Made by a program: the position numbers and the translations under genes. From Planctomycetes bacterium UBA1146 (lineage in GTDB: Bacteria > Planctomycetota > UBA8108 > UBA1146), in NCBI GenBank assembly GCA_002311345.1, contig DCAA01000006.1:23519-87518 (forward strand): DNA of 64,000 bases, read 5' to 3'. This document shows, in pieces, positions 26,001 through 34,270 of this stretch. Position 1 is the first letter of the stretch. The number at the start of each line of letters is the position of its first letter. The notes under the pieces were generated by a model that was not told the DNA's origin, searched no databases, and was given only the letters and a program-made list of their open reading frames with translations.

Positions 26001-27877
26001 TCGCCGGACAGGTCCAGCGACTGTCGTGGATAGTGTCCCGTTAACACGCTGGTCCAGAGATCGTGTTTCGCCGTCTCGGAAGGCACCAGGATTCGCACAT
26101 CGACGCCTGATCTGGTCAGTATTGCCCCGTCGAGAGGCTGCATCTCACGTGAGCTAGCTCCGATCCCCTGGACCGATTGAAGCACCCCCTCCGGGCTGTA
26201 CGAAATAATCGCGTCGCCCGAGCTGACCCACCAGCCGCCCCCTGCAGCAGCGATCACGTCTGCGATCTCTCCAGAAAGCGGTGCGGGCAGTGCACTTCGC
26301 CACAGGAATCGCGGTGAATCATCGCTACCACAACTCCAGCAAACTAGTTCTGATCCCTCGATCACCACCAGAGAATCTCCCGTCGAAGAGAGGCACCATC
26401 GACGCGCAGAGCGAGTGGGGATGGTTTCCAGGATCTGGCCATTGCGCGCATCGAGGATGGAGATTCCCGGGGCTCCGGGGGGCAAGGCGAAGAGCCGGAA
26501 ACCGCTTCTACGCAGCAACTGGCCACTGGCAGGGTTTTGCATCAAGTGGTTGCGAAGGCCAAAACTGCTCGGACTGTTCAGATCCTGCATCCACTCCACC
26601 GCGCCATCCGAGGTGCGCAGGCTGATGACGGTTCCACGACCGCTCGACCAGTGGATTCGACCGGTTCCGGCCACCGGAGTTGCCGGCGAGGACCGCAGTG
26701 CCAGCCACGTGGAACCGGTCGTTTCTCCCAGATGGCGAACCCAAAGGACTCTACCCCGCTCGTCGATGTGACTCGCGAAAGCCTCGACACGATCCCCCTC
26801 ACTCGCGACCGCCACGACAACGATGCCGCCCGGAACCTTACACGGGGAAGAAAGGGCCCGGATCGCTTGAGGCGTCTCTTCGGGTCCGAGGATGGCGTCG
26901 AGATCGACCTGCCACAGTTGCTGACCGGTAGATCCATCGAGTGCCTCGATGCGGTCGGTGAGGCTCGCGATGATCATCGATCCACGTCGAACCGGACGAA
27001 GGATGGTTCGAGGAAGTGGATTCCTGTGCTGCTGGGGGAGAACCCGTCTCCAGATCTCCTCGGCGCTGGCGAGATCTATCGCACGGATCTCACCAGGAAA
27101 CTGGATCCACACCCGTGAATCATCGGAGACAGCTCCGACACGCCCCTGGGCGAATTGCCACGGGGCCTCGAATCGATCAGATTCGCCGAGGCCAGCCTCG
27201 CAGTCGATGGGAATCAGCACCTCGTCTTCATCGATGGGGGGGCCGACGGCTGTGGTTGCCATGGAAGACGATTCGACACCGGGATTCTCGATCCAGCGCA
27301 GTTCGACGGATCGTTGCCAGCTGTGGAGATCACCGCGTTCGAGTGCAGATTCTGCCAGAGACCTGGCCAGAGGCGCAGGAATTACTCCGATCGGAAGGTC
27401 CATCAGCAAGCAGGTACGTCGACGATCCGCACCAGCATCAAGACCCGGCACAGGAGTTTCAGGGATGCGAGGCAAGGTGCGCAAACGGATCTCGTCGATC
27501 ACTCGATCCCGAAGCGGCACCTTCAGTTGTGCGACCGTTCCCCGCAGATAGACACCGGCACCGACATGGAGTCCTCCTCCCACCGGAGTACTCCCGCCCG
27601 GATCCCCGTCGACGAGTCGTTCGGCGAGGGCCGCCAGGGAATCGAGGATTTGTGCCTCGACCCCGGTTTCCAGGCTCTCCTCGATGCGCCGCACCAGAGG
27701 AGTGAGTTCGTTGCTACTGGCCGGGATCCACACCGGATCGGCCGCCCACACCGGTGTGATGGTCAGAGTCATCGATGCGCAAACCAGCAGTGCGCAGAGT
27801 AGCCTCACGGAGATGCCGCGAGGCAGCAGCGAGAAGATGCTGCGAAGGTGTCGCGAGTTCGGGTCTGACGGTCTCAT
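22997..27877 (-). CDS. Giant exported PQQ-propeller protein with C-terminal CBM9-like domain
   Basis: A 1,626-residue exported protein. A signal peptide ends near residue 46 (ITPVWA-A). Two regions (about 190-600 and 900-1330) show PQQ-type propeller strands, with repeated patterns like DARSGQRLWTQ, DMKTGKVGWQ and DGSTGQQLWQVD. Between them is a helical, TPR-like stretch (about 620-880). The last 230 residues (from about 1390) look like a family 9 carbohydrate-binding module: IIDGSLDEPW, then a WSEEGLHIAVDIDD strand and YEMTIPWKGI. Such a CBM9-like module is often a cell-surface domain and does not prove sugar binding. The ATG at 27877 has AGGAGG 7 nt upstream. Translation is coupled to the lipoprotein gene. 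Catalytic quinoprotein dehydrogenase residues are not evident; a scaffold role is more likely. Confidence 0.75.
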   Translation of the reverse strand: MRPSDPNSRHLRSIFSLLPRGISVRLLCALLVCASMTLTITPVWAADPVWIPASSNELTPLVRRIEESLETGVEAQILDSLAALAERLVDGDPGGSTPVGGGLHVGAGVYLRGTVAQLKVPLRDRVIDEIRLRTLPRIPETPVPGLDAGADRRRTCLLMDLPIGVIPAPLARSLAESALERGDLHSWQRSVELRWIENPGVESSSMATTAVGPPIDEDEVLIPIDCEAGLGESDRFEAPWQFAQGRVGAVSDDSRVWIQFPGEIRAIDLASAEEIWRRVLPQQHRNPLPRTILRPVRRGSMIIASLTDRIEALDGSTGQQLWQVDLDAILGPEETPQAIRALSSPCKVPGGIVVVAVASEGDRVEAFASHIDERGRVLWVRHLGETTGSTWLALRSSPATPVAGTGRIHWSSGRGTVISLRTSDGAVEWMQDLNSPSSFGLRNHLMQNPASGQLLRRSGFRLFALPPGAPGISILDARNGQILETIPTRSARRWCLSSTGDSLVVIEGSELVCWSCGSDDSPRFLWRSALPAPLSGEIADVIAAAGGGWWVSSGDAIISYSPEGVLQSVQGIGASSREMQPLDGAILTRSGVDVRILVPSETAKHDLWTSVLTGHYPRQSLDLSGDSPQQEALRRTVELRLERSDLVLPETERFLLESALIGAESHPPDRIASGWQRAVHSLRAGALGCATLICTRMLDESPRLLATTLVESRNNSWVPAEAAFTHLLLELDRAAGGPQRVAQREVRAVAEARELADFPSPARWQTLALMRPGCATGRNARLEAAEAYYRIGDLDRCLHQIDLLIVREPDSDEAVIGKLRRCEVLREQGRLRQAIDQIEQLNRSDGDRPMTRIIDGIERTVTLGERLQQLRNEITKLPEVRRNHPGLPLHRAWSGRLELGQTRSSEIWPLSGNEHFEDDSRVLILTSSSAQLLDSRDGVLLWRTDLNRDPIEIRGSIILSRRDLPSAPVHIDDTGLIFHDRTKIWRLQLEDGVVAWSHRIRSDDDLPDQEIRIAQSCAGAGTLITVTEDQRIIAFDARSGQRLWTQPRRGALLDDPVIRDERLLIGYAIPDMVELRSMEDGEILQQLKLEEAAASLASTPVLVPGGFIVALEGGNVSRYSDDGETLWTTDLPHIISQMHPSPSEDQLVCELYWRADRPTLLGLDMKTGKVGWQRHLSEERRRITALQIDADELLLVCGDFQKRTILKLRSTLGLSLLAIPEAELEWTHQLAPAYDSVNLQPRGDWVVVADRLRGEVTILDRSTGTPLTSRQGIQEVTDHIKPLGRLHHASVVGDTLFTVSSRGAAGFRSVTARKREITAWKSLQESTNWKDEAVRLLDLQESHKAIDLIERTILDLNMDPLQRATASWMLEGAARQQALEARKDHQIARMQVAPIIDGSLDEPWNATRGIPLERPRFIRGLQGPGEPRIPWQDRADLSGRVFLGWSEEGLHIAVDIDDDNTTSHDRDAKRWIGDCLILVLDTKGDGGVRPRSDDQVLTLAFVPPRPQPVPEEGETDESGEDPPPFRDEDEDGPEGEHIVVRKADGTGAVYEMTIPWKGIAEQRGEDDFVPWPGMRMRIGIAVTDDDTGSGATKYLALTPGMVLHRDLDRIWEGCCPDLMLPVRLDR

Positions 27878-27938
27878 CAGAAGGCCTCCTGGAGTTTCTC
27901 CGGGGTCCCTCTGCTTGTAAGAGATGTGTCCCTCTGGC

Positions 27939-28853
27939 TCAACCAGTGGTGGCGGAAGAGCGGCTGCCGATGGAGCCCAGAAGGGCCGCTGCTGCGTCTG
28001 CAACACAGCGCAAGTAGGTCAGTGGGGGCATTCCAGGAATCTCGGCGTGATCGGCATCGATCACGAAGAGGCCTTCTAGTCGCCCCAGCCAGAAGAGAGG
28101 AAGAACCACTGCTGCCTCCTTCTCGGGCAACAGATCGGGAAAATCTGCCTCTCGCCATCGTTCTCCTGGATCGGTGAATCGACCCACTGGCAAGGAAAAA
28201 TGTTCGGCCGGAAGTTGTGTCGAGCTGGAAGAACATGGGATCAGCAGCTGATCCTTGCGCACGAATAGAAGTGCACGGCAGCCGGTCGGAATGGTAGAGA
28301 AGATCAGATCCTGCAGTTGATCCTCCGTGGCGGATGCGATCTTTCGAAGCAATTGATCGACCGGGAATCCAGCTTCGGTGGCGCGGCGTTCTCTTTGTTG
28401 AGCCTCCAACCGGTGCAGGGTTAGTTGCAATTCTCTCTGCAGGTCTCGGTTTGTCTGGCGCAACTTCCGCCGTTCGGCTGCGCGAAGAAGCACTTCGAGG
28501 AGATCCTTCTGCAGGTCCACGATCGGCTTTTCGATGTAGGAGTAGGCTCCCAGCCTCATTGCGGCCAGCGCACTCTCGAGCGTTGCCGCTCCAGTTGCCA
28601 TCACAACCTCGACTTCGGGTGCGATCTTCTTGAACTCCCGCAACACGTCGAGTCCGTCGATCCGGGGCATCCTCAGATCTACCAGTGCAACATCGGGTTC
28701 GCGTTGGTGCAGCATCGCCAGCCCCTCCTCGCCACCGCTTGCCGACCTGACTTGAATTCCTTCCGATTCGAGAAATAGTTGCACGCTTTCTCTGACGAAG
28801 GGGTCGTCATCGATGATGAGGATTTCCAGTTCTGTGGCCGAGCCTGGGTTCAT
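27939..28853 (-). CDS. Response regulator with GAF-like output, no DNA-binding domain
   Basis: A 304-residue protein with an N-terminal receiver domain: acidic pair in LIIDDDPF, phosphoacceptor Asp in VALVDLRMP, the conserved Thr in MATGAAT and Lys in YIEKP. A short coiled coil (about 125-160) leads to a C-terminal region (about 165-300) with the strand pattern of a GAF domain (RALLFVRKDQLLIP, AAVVLPLFWLGRLEGLFVID). There is no HTH, GGDEF or HD-GYP output, so it probably works through protein contacts. The ATG at 28853 overlaps the histidine kinase stop by 4 nt, identifying its partner. The large surface protein gene begins 61 nt downstream. Confidence 0.82.
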   Translation of the reverse strand: MNPGSATELEILIIDDDPFVRESVQLFLESEGIQVRSASGGEEGLAMLHQREPDVALVDLRMPRIDGLDVLREFKKIAPEVEVVMATGAATLESALAAMRLGAYSYIEKPIVDLQKDLLEVLLRAAERRKLRQTNRDLQRELQLTLHRLEAQQRERRATEAGFPVDQLLRKIASATEDQLQDLIFSTIPTGCRALLFVRKDQLLIPCSSSSTQLPAEHFSLPVGRFTDPGERWREADFPDLLPEKEAAVVLPLFWLGRLEGLFVIDADHAEIPGMPPLTYLRCVADAAAALLGSIGSRSSATTG

Positions 28854-30517
28854 CGGGATTGTCCCTGCCACATCGAAGAGACATCGAGTGGATCGAGTTC
28901 CTCGCTGCCGAGTCGAGCCATGGAGTCGGGCAGTCTTAGGCGGAAGGTCGTTCCGCTCCCGGGGGAGGTGGTCAGTTCGATTTCTCCACCGGCACCATCG
29001 ATAATCCTTTGTACGACGAAGAGCCCGAGTCCACTGCCCCTGTCGGCGTCCTTGGTGGTGTATAGCGGTTCGAAGGCGCGTTGGGCGACCTCTGGATCCA
29101 TCCCGGGACCATCGTCGATGACTTCCAGTTCGATTCCGCCATCGGGATTTTTTTTGCTCCGGATGGTTAATTTCGATCCGGTTCCAGACTCACGGACTGC
29201 ATCTGCGGAATTGAGGATCAGGTTCATGATCACCTGTTGTAGTGCCGTGGCATCTCCCGACAGATGGAGCCCTTCTTCGATCTCGAGTACCGTCTCGAGA
29301 CCAGCATCTCTGAGACGTGCTTCACAGATCGCCAGCGTTCTCTCGATGGCATCGGAGACGCAGAAAGGCGCCTCTCCACCGGGATGGAAGGGACGAGTCC
29401 GTGCAAACGCGAGCAGGTTTCTGCACAGTGCGCGGCAGAAATCTGCGGCATCATGAGCGCGCTTCAACATATCCTTGGTGCGGGATCCTTGCTCTTCTTT
29501 ATCGATTTCTCGCTGAGCCAGTTGTAGGAATCCGATCACTGATGCGAGTGGATTGTTCAGATCATGGGCGAAGCCACTGGCGAGCCTTCCGATGGCAACC
29601 ATCTTCTCCTGGCGCGACAGTTGTTCGCGGCTGGCGAGCAGTTCTTCATGTGCACTGCGCAGTTCCTCGAAGAGCCGAGTATTCTGGAGATCGACCGCCA
29701 GTTGTGCAGTTACCGCGGCGACCCAGTTCAGTTCCTCGACCTGGAACGGCTCGGTTCCGAAGCCTCTTTCCAGATAGAGGACCGTGGCGTTCTCTCCTCG
29801 GCCGGCCAGCGGAAGCGCCAGTGCCGAGATCGCCTGTTTTCGACGCAAGCATACGCTTGCTTCGAAAGATTCTCCGACCTGAGAAGAGATGAGTCCCTCA
29901 CGGCGTCGTCTCGCTGCGTCGATGAGGGTGCGACTGGGGTCGAGGTCTTCCAGATCGATCATCTCATTGTCGCGTTGACCCACGGCATGGGGACCTGTTT
30001 CGTCATCCCAGCGGATCCAACCCCAGGCCTCGAAGTGAACCCCTGTCCCGATCACGGCAACCACCTGACTCACCAGTTCTTCTGCTGGCAAGTCCGACTG
30101 GGCGAGCATGCCCACCTCGAACAGAGCTTCCTGAAGGCTCTTCTTGACCTGGGTTGGGGGCGCATTCTCCCGAAGTCGTTTTTGCAGGCTCTCCGGATCG
30201 ATCTTCAACGAAAAAGTACTGAGATGCTCCTGCACCGCGTGGACTGCGATACGACAGTCGCCGATACCGATCACATCTCCGGGTTCGAGGATGGTCCGGT
30301 CGACGATCTCGTCATTGAGAAGGGTCCCGTTGCGGCTGCCACCGTCACGTAGCAACCAGGAATCATCTCCGAGAGGGATCACTTCGGCGTGATGACGAGA
30401 AGCTCGTGTGTCATCAACGATGAGGTCATTGGTCGGATCACGACCGATACGAACCGGATCGTTTCCGAGTACGAAGCGTTGCCCACGACCTGGTCCCTCG
30501 ACGATGATGAGGTGCAC
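28850..30517 (-). CDS. Cytoplasmic histidine kinase with FHA and GAF sensor domains
   Basis: From the GTG at 30517 the product has 555 residues. An FHA domain comes first (RIGRDPTNDLIVDD, SRHHAEV, RNGTLLND), normally a phosphothreonine reader. A GAF-like sensor follows (about 140-280), then a coiled coil, the dimerisation/phosphotransfer domain with GFAHDLNNPLASVIG, and an ATPase domain with N box LILNSADAV, IDDGPGMDPE and GSGLGLFVVQ. No membrane segment is seen, so the signal is intracellular. GTG is chosen because AAGGA lies 5 nt upstream and it precedes the FHA fold; an ATG at 30616 would add 33 residues of unlikely composition. FHA on a two-component kinase suggests cross-talk with Ser/Thr phosphorylation. 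Confidence 0.88.
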   Translation of the reverse strand: MHLIIVEGPGRGQRFVLGNDPVRIGRDPTNDLIVDDTRASRHHAEVIPLGDDSWLLRDGGSRNGTLLNDEIVDRTILEPGDVIGIGDCRIAVHAVQEHLSTFSLKIDPESLQKRLRENAPPTQVKKSLQEALFEVGMLAQSDLPAEELVSQVVAVIGTGVHFEAWGWIRWDDETGPHAVGQRDNEMIDLEDLDPSRTLIDAARRRREGLISSQVGESFEASVCLRRKQAISALALPLAGRGENATVLYLERGFGTEPFQVEELNWVAAVTAQLAVDLQNTRLFEELRSAHEELLASREQLSRQEKMVAIGRLASGFAHDLNNPLASVIGFLQLAQREIDKEEQGSRTKDMLKRAHDAADFCRALCRNLLAFARTRPFHPGGEAPFCVSDAIERTLAICEARLRDAGLETVLEIEEGLHLSGDATALQQVIMNLILNSADAVRESGTGSKLTIRSKKNPDGGIELEVIDDGPGMDPEVAQRAFEPLYTTKDADRGSGLGLFVVQRIIDGAGGEIELTTSPGSGTTFRLRLPDSMARLGSEELDPLDVSSMWQGQSR

Positions 30518-30650
30518 TTGAATCCTTCCGGGACCTCTCTGGAGAGACAGAGGGGTTCCGAGAAGATTACGATGATGCCTCAGATGGAGCCGACGGGGCC
30601 GCAGGAAGTGGCTCAAACGGCGCTTCTCGACGATACCGCGAATTTTCGAG

Positions 30651-31610
30651 TTACTGCAGGACCGACTTCAATTGCGCCTGAAGACGAGGGATCACCTCGA
30701 ACAGGTCTCCGACCACCCCGTAGGTAGCCACTTTGAAGATGGGTGCGTTCGGATCCTTGTTGATGGCGACGATCGTTCTCGAGGAGGACATCCCGGCCAG
30801 ATGCTGGATTGCACCCGAGATGCCCACAGCGATGTAGAGTTTGGGACTGACCGTTTTGCCCGTCTGGCCAACTTGATCAGAATGAGGACGCCAGCCCGCA
30901 TCGACGACTGCTCGTGAAGCTCCGACCGCCGCCTGGAGCAACTCGGCGAGTTCCTCGAGCAGGACGAAGTTGGCGGGATCCTTGAGACCTCTTCCTCCTG
31001 AGACGATGATCTCTGCTTCAGCCAGGTCTATCTTTCCGACAGTTCCTCGTTTGAAACCTGTGCGTCGAACGGATGACCCGGTGGTGGCAGCCTGTTCGAT
31101 CACGGTTGCGGCTTCTCGCTCGAGTCGCTCTCCGTAGTTGGGACGAATTGAAACCAGGGCTGGAAACTGACAAATCTTCTGCTGCATCAACGCCTTACCG
31201 GCATAGATGGGACGCTCGATCTCGATGACGTCTTCTCGCCTGGTGATGGAGGTGCAATCTGCGGCCACCGAGGTACCCAGGGTTCCGGCGGTCAGAGCGA
31301 TGACTTCCTTGCCCGTCGAGGTTGCGGCGCAGATGACCATGTCTGCCGATTCCTCGCGGAAGATGGCAACCAGTTCATCGGCGATGCCATCGGCGATTGC
31401 ATCGTTGAGGGACTCTCCATCTCGGATGATGATTCGATGGGCACCTGCAGTGCTTGCCGAGTGCGCCGCTTTGGCACCGGAGGGTCCGCAGATGACCCCG
31501 ATAACCTCGCCAGATCCGGACTCGGCGAGATTCCTTGCGCTCCCGAGTGCCTCGAGGCTAGGAGCCTTGATCTGACCGTTTCGTGCTTCTATCCACACGA
31601 TGATCTTCAT
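30651..31610 (-). CDS. etfA: Electron transfer flavoprotein, alpha subunit
   Basis: With EtfB it forms the FAD/AMP-binding carrier that moves electrons from acyl-CoA and other dehydrogenases to ETF:quinone oxidoreductase. The 319-residue protein shows the C-terminal FAD domain signature: [12 protein letters not shown], then [38 protein letters not shown] and [10 protein letters not shown]. The N-terminal half has the ETF alpha/beta fold with [11 protein letters not shown] at the start. It lies 21 nt after etfB. A further 133 nt (34 with the longer start) separate it from the histidine kinase gene. No acyl-CoA dehydrogenase or ETF-QO gene is in the window. Confidence 0.95.
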   Translation of the reverse strand: MKIIVWIEARNGQIKAPSLEALGSARNLAESGSGEVIGVICGPSGAKAAHSASTAGAHRIIIRDGESLNDAIADGIADELVAIFREESADMVICAATSTGKEVIALTAGTLGTSVAADCTSITRREDVIEIERPIYAGKALMQQKICQFPALVSIRPNYGERLEREAATVIEQAATTGSSVRRTGFKRGTVGKIDLAEAEIIVSGGRGLKDPANFVLLEELAELLQAAVGASRAVVDAGWRPHSDQVGQTGKTVSPKLYIAVGISGAIQHLAGMSSSRTIVAINKDPNAPIFKVATYGVVGDLFEVIPRLQAQLKSVLQ

Positions 31611-31631
31611 GCGCTTCCTTCCGGATTCACC

Positions 31632-32381
31632 CTAGATGACCTTGGCTTCTTCGCGCAGTAGGCGGATCAATTCGTCCACGGCTTCGGGACCCTCCCCGAC
31701 GATCCGGCCTTCGGGTCTCGGCGCAGGAGTAGTGACCGCTACCGTTTCGAAAGAGGGCTCGCCGGTTTGTGGTGTGACTTTCTCTATCGGTTTCTTCTTT
31801 GCCTGCATGATGTCCTTGAGTTTCGGATAGCGAGGTTCGTTGAGGCTCTTTTCAGCTCCGACGATGATCGGCAATGGCCCTTCGATGGTTTCACGTCCAC
31901 CCTCGATATCTCTTTCGATGCGAACTTGTTGCTCTGAGACCTCGATTGCGGCGATATCGTTGACGAAGGGCCGACCCAGAAGTCTTGCCACCAGTGCTCC
32001 CACCTGAGCACCCTGAGAATCTACCGCCTGTTTTCCGAACAGAACTATGTCGTCGGCTCTATCTGCGAGAATCGCCACCAGAGAGCGTGCGGTCTGGATC
32101 GGATCGAGTGGTTCGTCGCAGACCGCCAGAATTCCATCGTCAACACCCATGCCAAGAGCCTGGCGTAGTTCCTTACTGGCCCCTTCAGGCCCGACGGTGA
32201 TCGCCGTGACAGTACCTTCTCCCGCGCGTTCGCGAATACGTAAGCCCTCTTCGATGGCGTACTCGTCGTATGGGCTGATCACCCACTGGACCTCTGATGT
32301 ATCGACAGATTTCCCATCGGCAGCAAAGGTCAGTCGGGTCGCGGTATCCGGTACCCTTTTCATGCAAACGGCGATCTTCAT
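31632..32381 (-). CDS. etfB: Electron transfer flavoprotein, beta subunit
   Basis: The 249-residue AMP-binding partner of EtfA. Family features include MKIAVCMKRVPDT at the N terminus, WVISPYDEYAIEEGLRI, LFGKQAVDSQGAQVGALVARLL and the C-terminal LPIIVGAEKSLNEPRYPKL region that contacts the alpha subunit. The ATG at 32381 has GAGGAGGA upstream and matches the family start; the open frame continues to 32546 into the pseudouridine synthase gene, but that part is not expected to be translated. The gene follows the rluA-type gene by 58 nt and may be co-transcribed with it. Confidence 0.95.
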   Translation of the reverse strand: MKIAVCMKRVPDTATRLTFAADGKSVDTSEVQWVISPYDEYAIEEGLRIRERAGEGTVTAITVGPEGASKELRQALGMGVDDGILAVCDEPLDPIQTARSLVAILADRADDIVLFGKQAVDSQGAQVGALVARLLGRPFVNDIAAIEVSEQQVRIERDIEGGRETIEGPLPIIVGAEKSLNEPRYPKLKDIMQAKKKPIEKVTPQTGEPSFETVAVTTPAPRPEGRIVGEGPEAVDELIRLLREEAKVI

Positions 32382-32439
32382 CGTCGGAGTCCTCCTCGCC
32401 AGCAGTGGCTGGCATGCTGGAACAGGTTCCTGAGTTTCA

Positions 32440-33534
32440 TCAACCAGGGAGAGTGTCTCTCTGGCAAGCAGTTCCATCCAGCGAGTCGGTGAAGATCCGT
32501 GTGGAGATTGGATCAGAGATTCGCTGGTGGAGGCCCCGGGGGTCAAAATTCATCGCCTCGATGATGCGTGCAAGATCCCCAGTGGGGTTGCATCGCAACC
32601 TTTGTGGAAGATTCCAGATCGGATGGGGGAATCGTAACTGAAAGCTGTGCAGAAAAGCTCTCCGAGGGTGAGGGATGCCGGCTGGAAGGACACCGCCGCG
32701 GTCTCTTAGCGATTGTTCCGTCTGACCGTAACCATGATCTCCAAGAATCGGGAAGCCTGCGACCTGCAAGTGGACCCGGATCTGATTCTGCCTTCCGGTG
32801 ATAGGACGACAGTGAAGGATGGAAATCCCATCCCGGCTGCCGAGCAACCGGAACAAGGTCCGGGAGGGTTTCCCTTGCTCATCATCGGCTCGTGCGAGTC
32901 GGTGGTCGGTGTCTCTACTCCGGTCGAGATGGGCAGCGATTCCCGCATCGATTTCAAAGTGATCGTGATCAGGAATCCCTTCGACGATGGCGATATAAGA
33001 TTTCTGCACCCGATTTTCCTCGAAGGAATCCTGGAGTTGTCGGCGCGCTCGTAGGGTCTTCGCCAGCAGTAGTAGCCCCGAGGTGTCGCGATCAAGACGG
33101 TGGCAGAGCATCGGTGTGATCTTTTGAATGCTGCAGTCGTTCAACTTTCTCCAGTGGCGGTGCAGTCCATCCACCACCGTACCAACATGTGTTCGCCCGA
33201 CTGGATGAACGAGCATTCCGGCAGGTTTGTCGACTGCAACGATCCAGGGATCTTCGATGATGACGGGTAATTTCGGCGGCATCTCGTCATCTTCGACCCC
33301 GGAATCGAGCAGCACCTCGATCTCATCGCCGCTTGCGACTTTTGCAGAGGGCTTGACGAGATCACCGTTGAGAAGAACTCGTTGCTGCGCGATCAACTTC
33401 TGGATCTTGCTGCGGGAACTCCAGCCGAGCCGCTGCTGTAGCCACAGATCGAGACGGATCCTCTGGTGCTGTCGAACCTCGAAGGAGGCGGATCCGGCTG
33501 GCCTGGACAGATCTCGTCCTGGAGTGAGCACCAT
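32440..33534 (-). CDS. RluA-family rRNA/tRNA pseudouridine synthase
   Basis: Isomerises specific uridines in RNA to pseudouridine. The 364-residue protein has an N-terminal S4 RNA-binding domain (IRLDLWLQQRLGWSSRSKIQ, then VLLNGDLVKPSAKVASGDEI) and the catalytic domain with HRLDRDTSGLLLLAKT, where the Asp is the nucleophile, followed by KSYIAIVEG, GRQNQIRVHL and GDHGYG. The S4 plus catalytic layout is that of RluC/RluD; the exact target base is not determinable. The C terminus extends about 45 residues past the fold, with charged, non-conserved sequence. It is divergent from accB with 249 bp between the starts. Confidence 0.9.
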   Translation of the reverse strand: MVLTPGRDLSRPAGSASFEVRQHQRIRLDLWLQQRLGWSSRSKIQKLIAQQRVLLNGDLVKPSAKVASGDEIEVLLDSGVEDDEMPPKLPVIIEDPWIVAVDKPAGMLVHPVGRTHVGTVVDGLHRHWRKLNDCSIQKITPMLCHRLDRDTSGLLLLAKTLRARRQLQDSFEENRVQKSYIAIVEGIPDHDHFEIDAGIAAHLDRSRDTDHRLARADDEQGKPSRTLFRLLGSRDGISILHCRPITGRQNQIRVHLQVAGFPILGDHGYGQTEQSLRDRGGVLPAGIPHPRRAFLHSFQLRFPHPIWNLPQRLRCNPTGDLARIIEAMNFDPRGLHQRISDPISTRIFTDSLDGTACQRDTLPG

Positions 33535-33683
33535 GATCTACCCTTCTCGCACCGTTTCCATCCAGGATGCCGTCTGAAACACCATGGCTCGGATGGGCAC
33601 CTGCAGTATCGAGGAACCTCTAAGGAGTGTCGCCCGGCCATTCTAGAGCAAGAGAGCGCCTCCATCTGCGAATTCGGGCTCCC

Positions 33684-33712
33684 TTGACCCCCCGTGGACT
33701 GCTCCCTAACAT
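33684..33712 (+). promoter_or_regulatory. Sigma-70 promoter of accBC
   Basis: TTGACC (33684-33689, five of six consensus bases) and TAACAT (33707-33712, four of six) are spaced by exactly 17 bp. The predicted start near 33719 gives a 65-nt leader ahead of accB. This is the best-matching promoter I found in the window and agrees with a typical RpoD, which is encoded at 60562. Confidence 0.65.
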
Positions 33713-33720
33713 CCGCTATC

Positions 33721-33769
33721 GGGGCAAGGTGCCCCTTCTCAGAGTCCGGATCCCCTCGGGGAAGGACTC
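33721..33769 (+). promoter_or_regulatory. Structured leader with two hairpins before accB
   Basis: Hairpin 1 pairs GGGGC (33721-33725) with GCCCC (33731-33735). Hairpin 2 pairs GAGTCC (33742-33747) with GGACTC (33764-33769) and has an inner CCCC/GGGG pairing. The only AAGGA near the accB start lies within the right arm of hairpin 2, so folding could hide a ribosome site. Biotin carboxyl carrier synthesis is autoregulated in some bacteria, but no known motif is recognised here. Confidence 0.4.
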
Positions 33770-33783
33770 CCAGTTGTGACCGG

Positions 33784-34254
33784 ATGGATCCCGTGGAAAC
33801 TGCTCGCCTCAAGGAACTGATCGAACTGATGGACCGCAACCAGCTCGAGGAGCTGGAAGTGGTCGAGGGGGATACCCGCATCCGTCTGCGTAAGAAGCCG
33901 GAGCGCTCCGCGGAAGTGGTATCGATGACCACGATCCCGGCGATGTCGGTTCCCGGCGCCGTTCCCGTCGATGCAGCTGCCTCTGCGGGTAAGTCCGATC
34001 CGGAGCCGGTGCTGGATGAATCCAATATGGTACGGTCCCCGATGGTAGGTACTTTTTATCGGTCCCCTGGTCCCGGAGTCGAGGCGTTCGTCGAGACCGG
34101 AGATCAAGTCGAGGAAGGACAGGTCCTCTGTATCGTCGAGGCGATGAAGGTGATGAACGAGGTGAAAGCAGATCGTTCAGGAACCATCGCTTCTGTTCTC
34201 ATCGATGACGGTAGTCCTGTGGAGTTCGGTCAACTTCTCTTCAGTTTCTCTTGA
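33784..34254 (+). CDS. accB: Biotin carboxyl carrier protein of acetyl-CoA carboxylase
   Basis: Carries biotin for acetyl-CoA carboxylase, the first step of fatty-acid synthesis. The 156-residue protein has the N-terminal helical part ([20 protein letters not shown]), a Pro/Ala linker (about 50-80), and a C-terminal biotinyl domain with [14 protein letters not shown] and the biotinylated lysine in EAMKVMNEV. The ATG at 33784 gives the family's normal N terminus; an ATG at 33694 lies before the predicted transcription start region's end and adds an improbable leader. It is followed 16 nt later by accC, the classic accBC pair. Confidence 0.95.
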   Translation: MDPVETARLKELIELMDRNQLEELEVVEGDTRIRLRKKPERSAEVVSMTTIPAMSVPGAVPVDAAASAGKSDPEPVLDESNMVRSPMVGTFYRSPGPGVEAFVETGDQVEEGQVLCIVEAMKVMNEVKADRSGTIASVLIDDGSPVEFGQLLFSFS

Positions 34255-34270
34255 GGAGCGAGTCAATTCG

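Noticed and set aside
26537..27118. 193-codon plus-strand frame opposite the PQQ/CBM9 gene
   Set aside because: It is a shadow of a gene with signal peptide and propeller repeats; no ribosome site or domain.
30518..30616. Longer start of the FHA histidine kinase
   Set aside because: The additional 33 residues are His/Arg-rich and precede the FHA fold; the GTG at 30517 has AAGGA at proper spacing. Not fully excluded.
33640..33645. TAGAAT -10-like site on the minus strand ahead of the RluA-type gene
   Set aside because: There is no -35 at 16-18 bp, so it does not stand as a promoter by itself.
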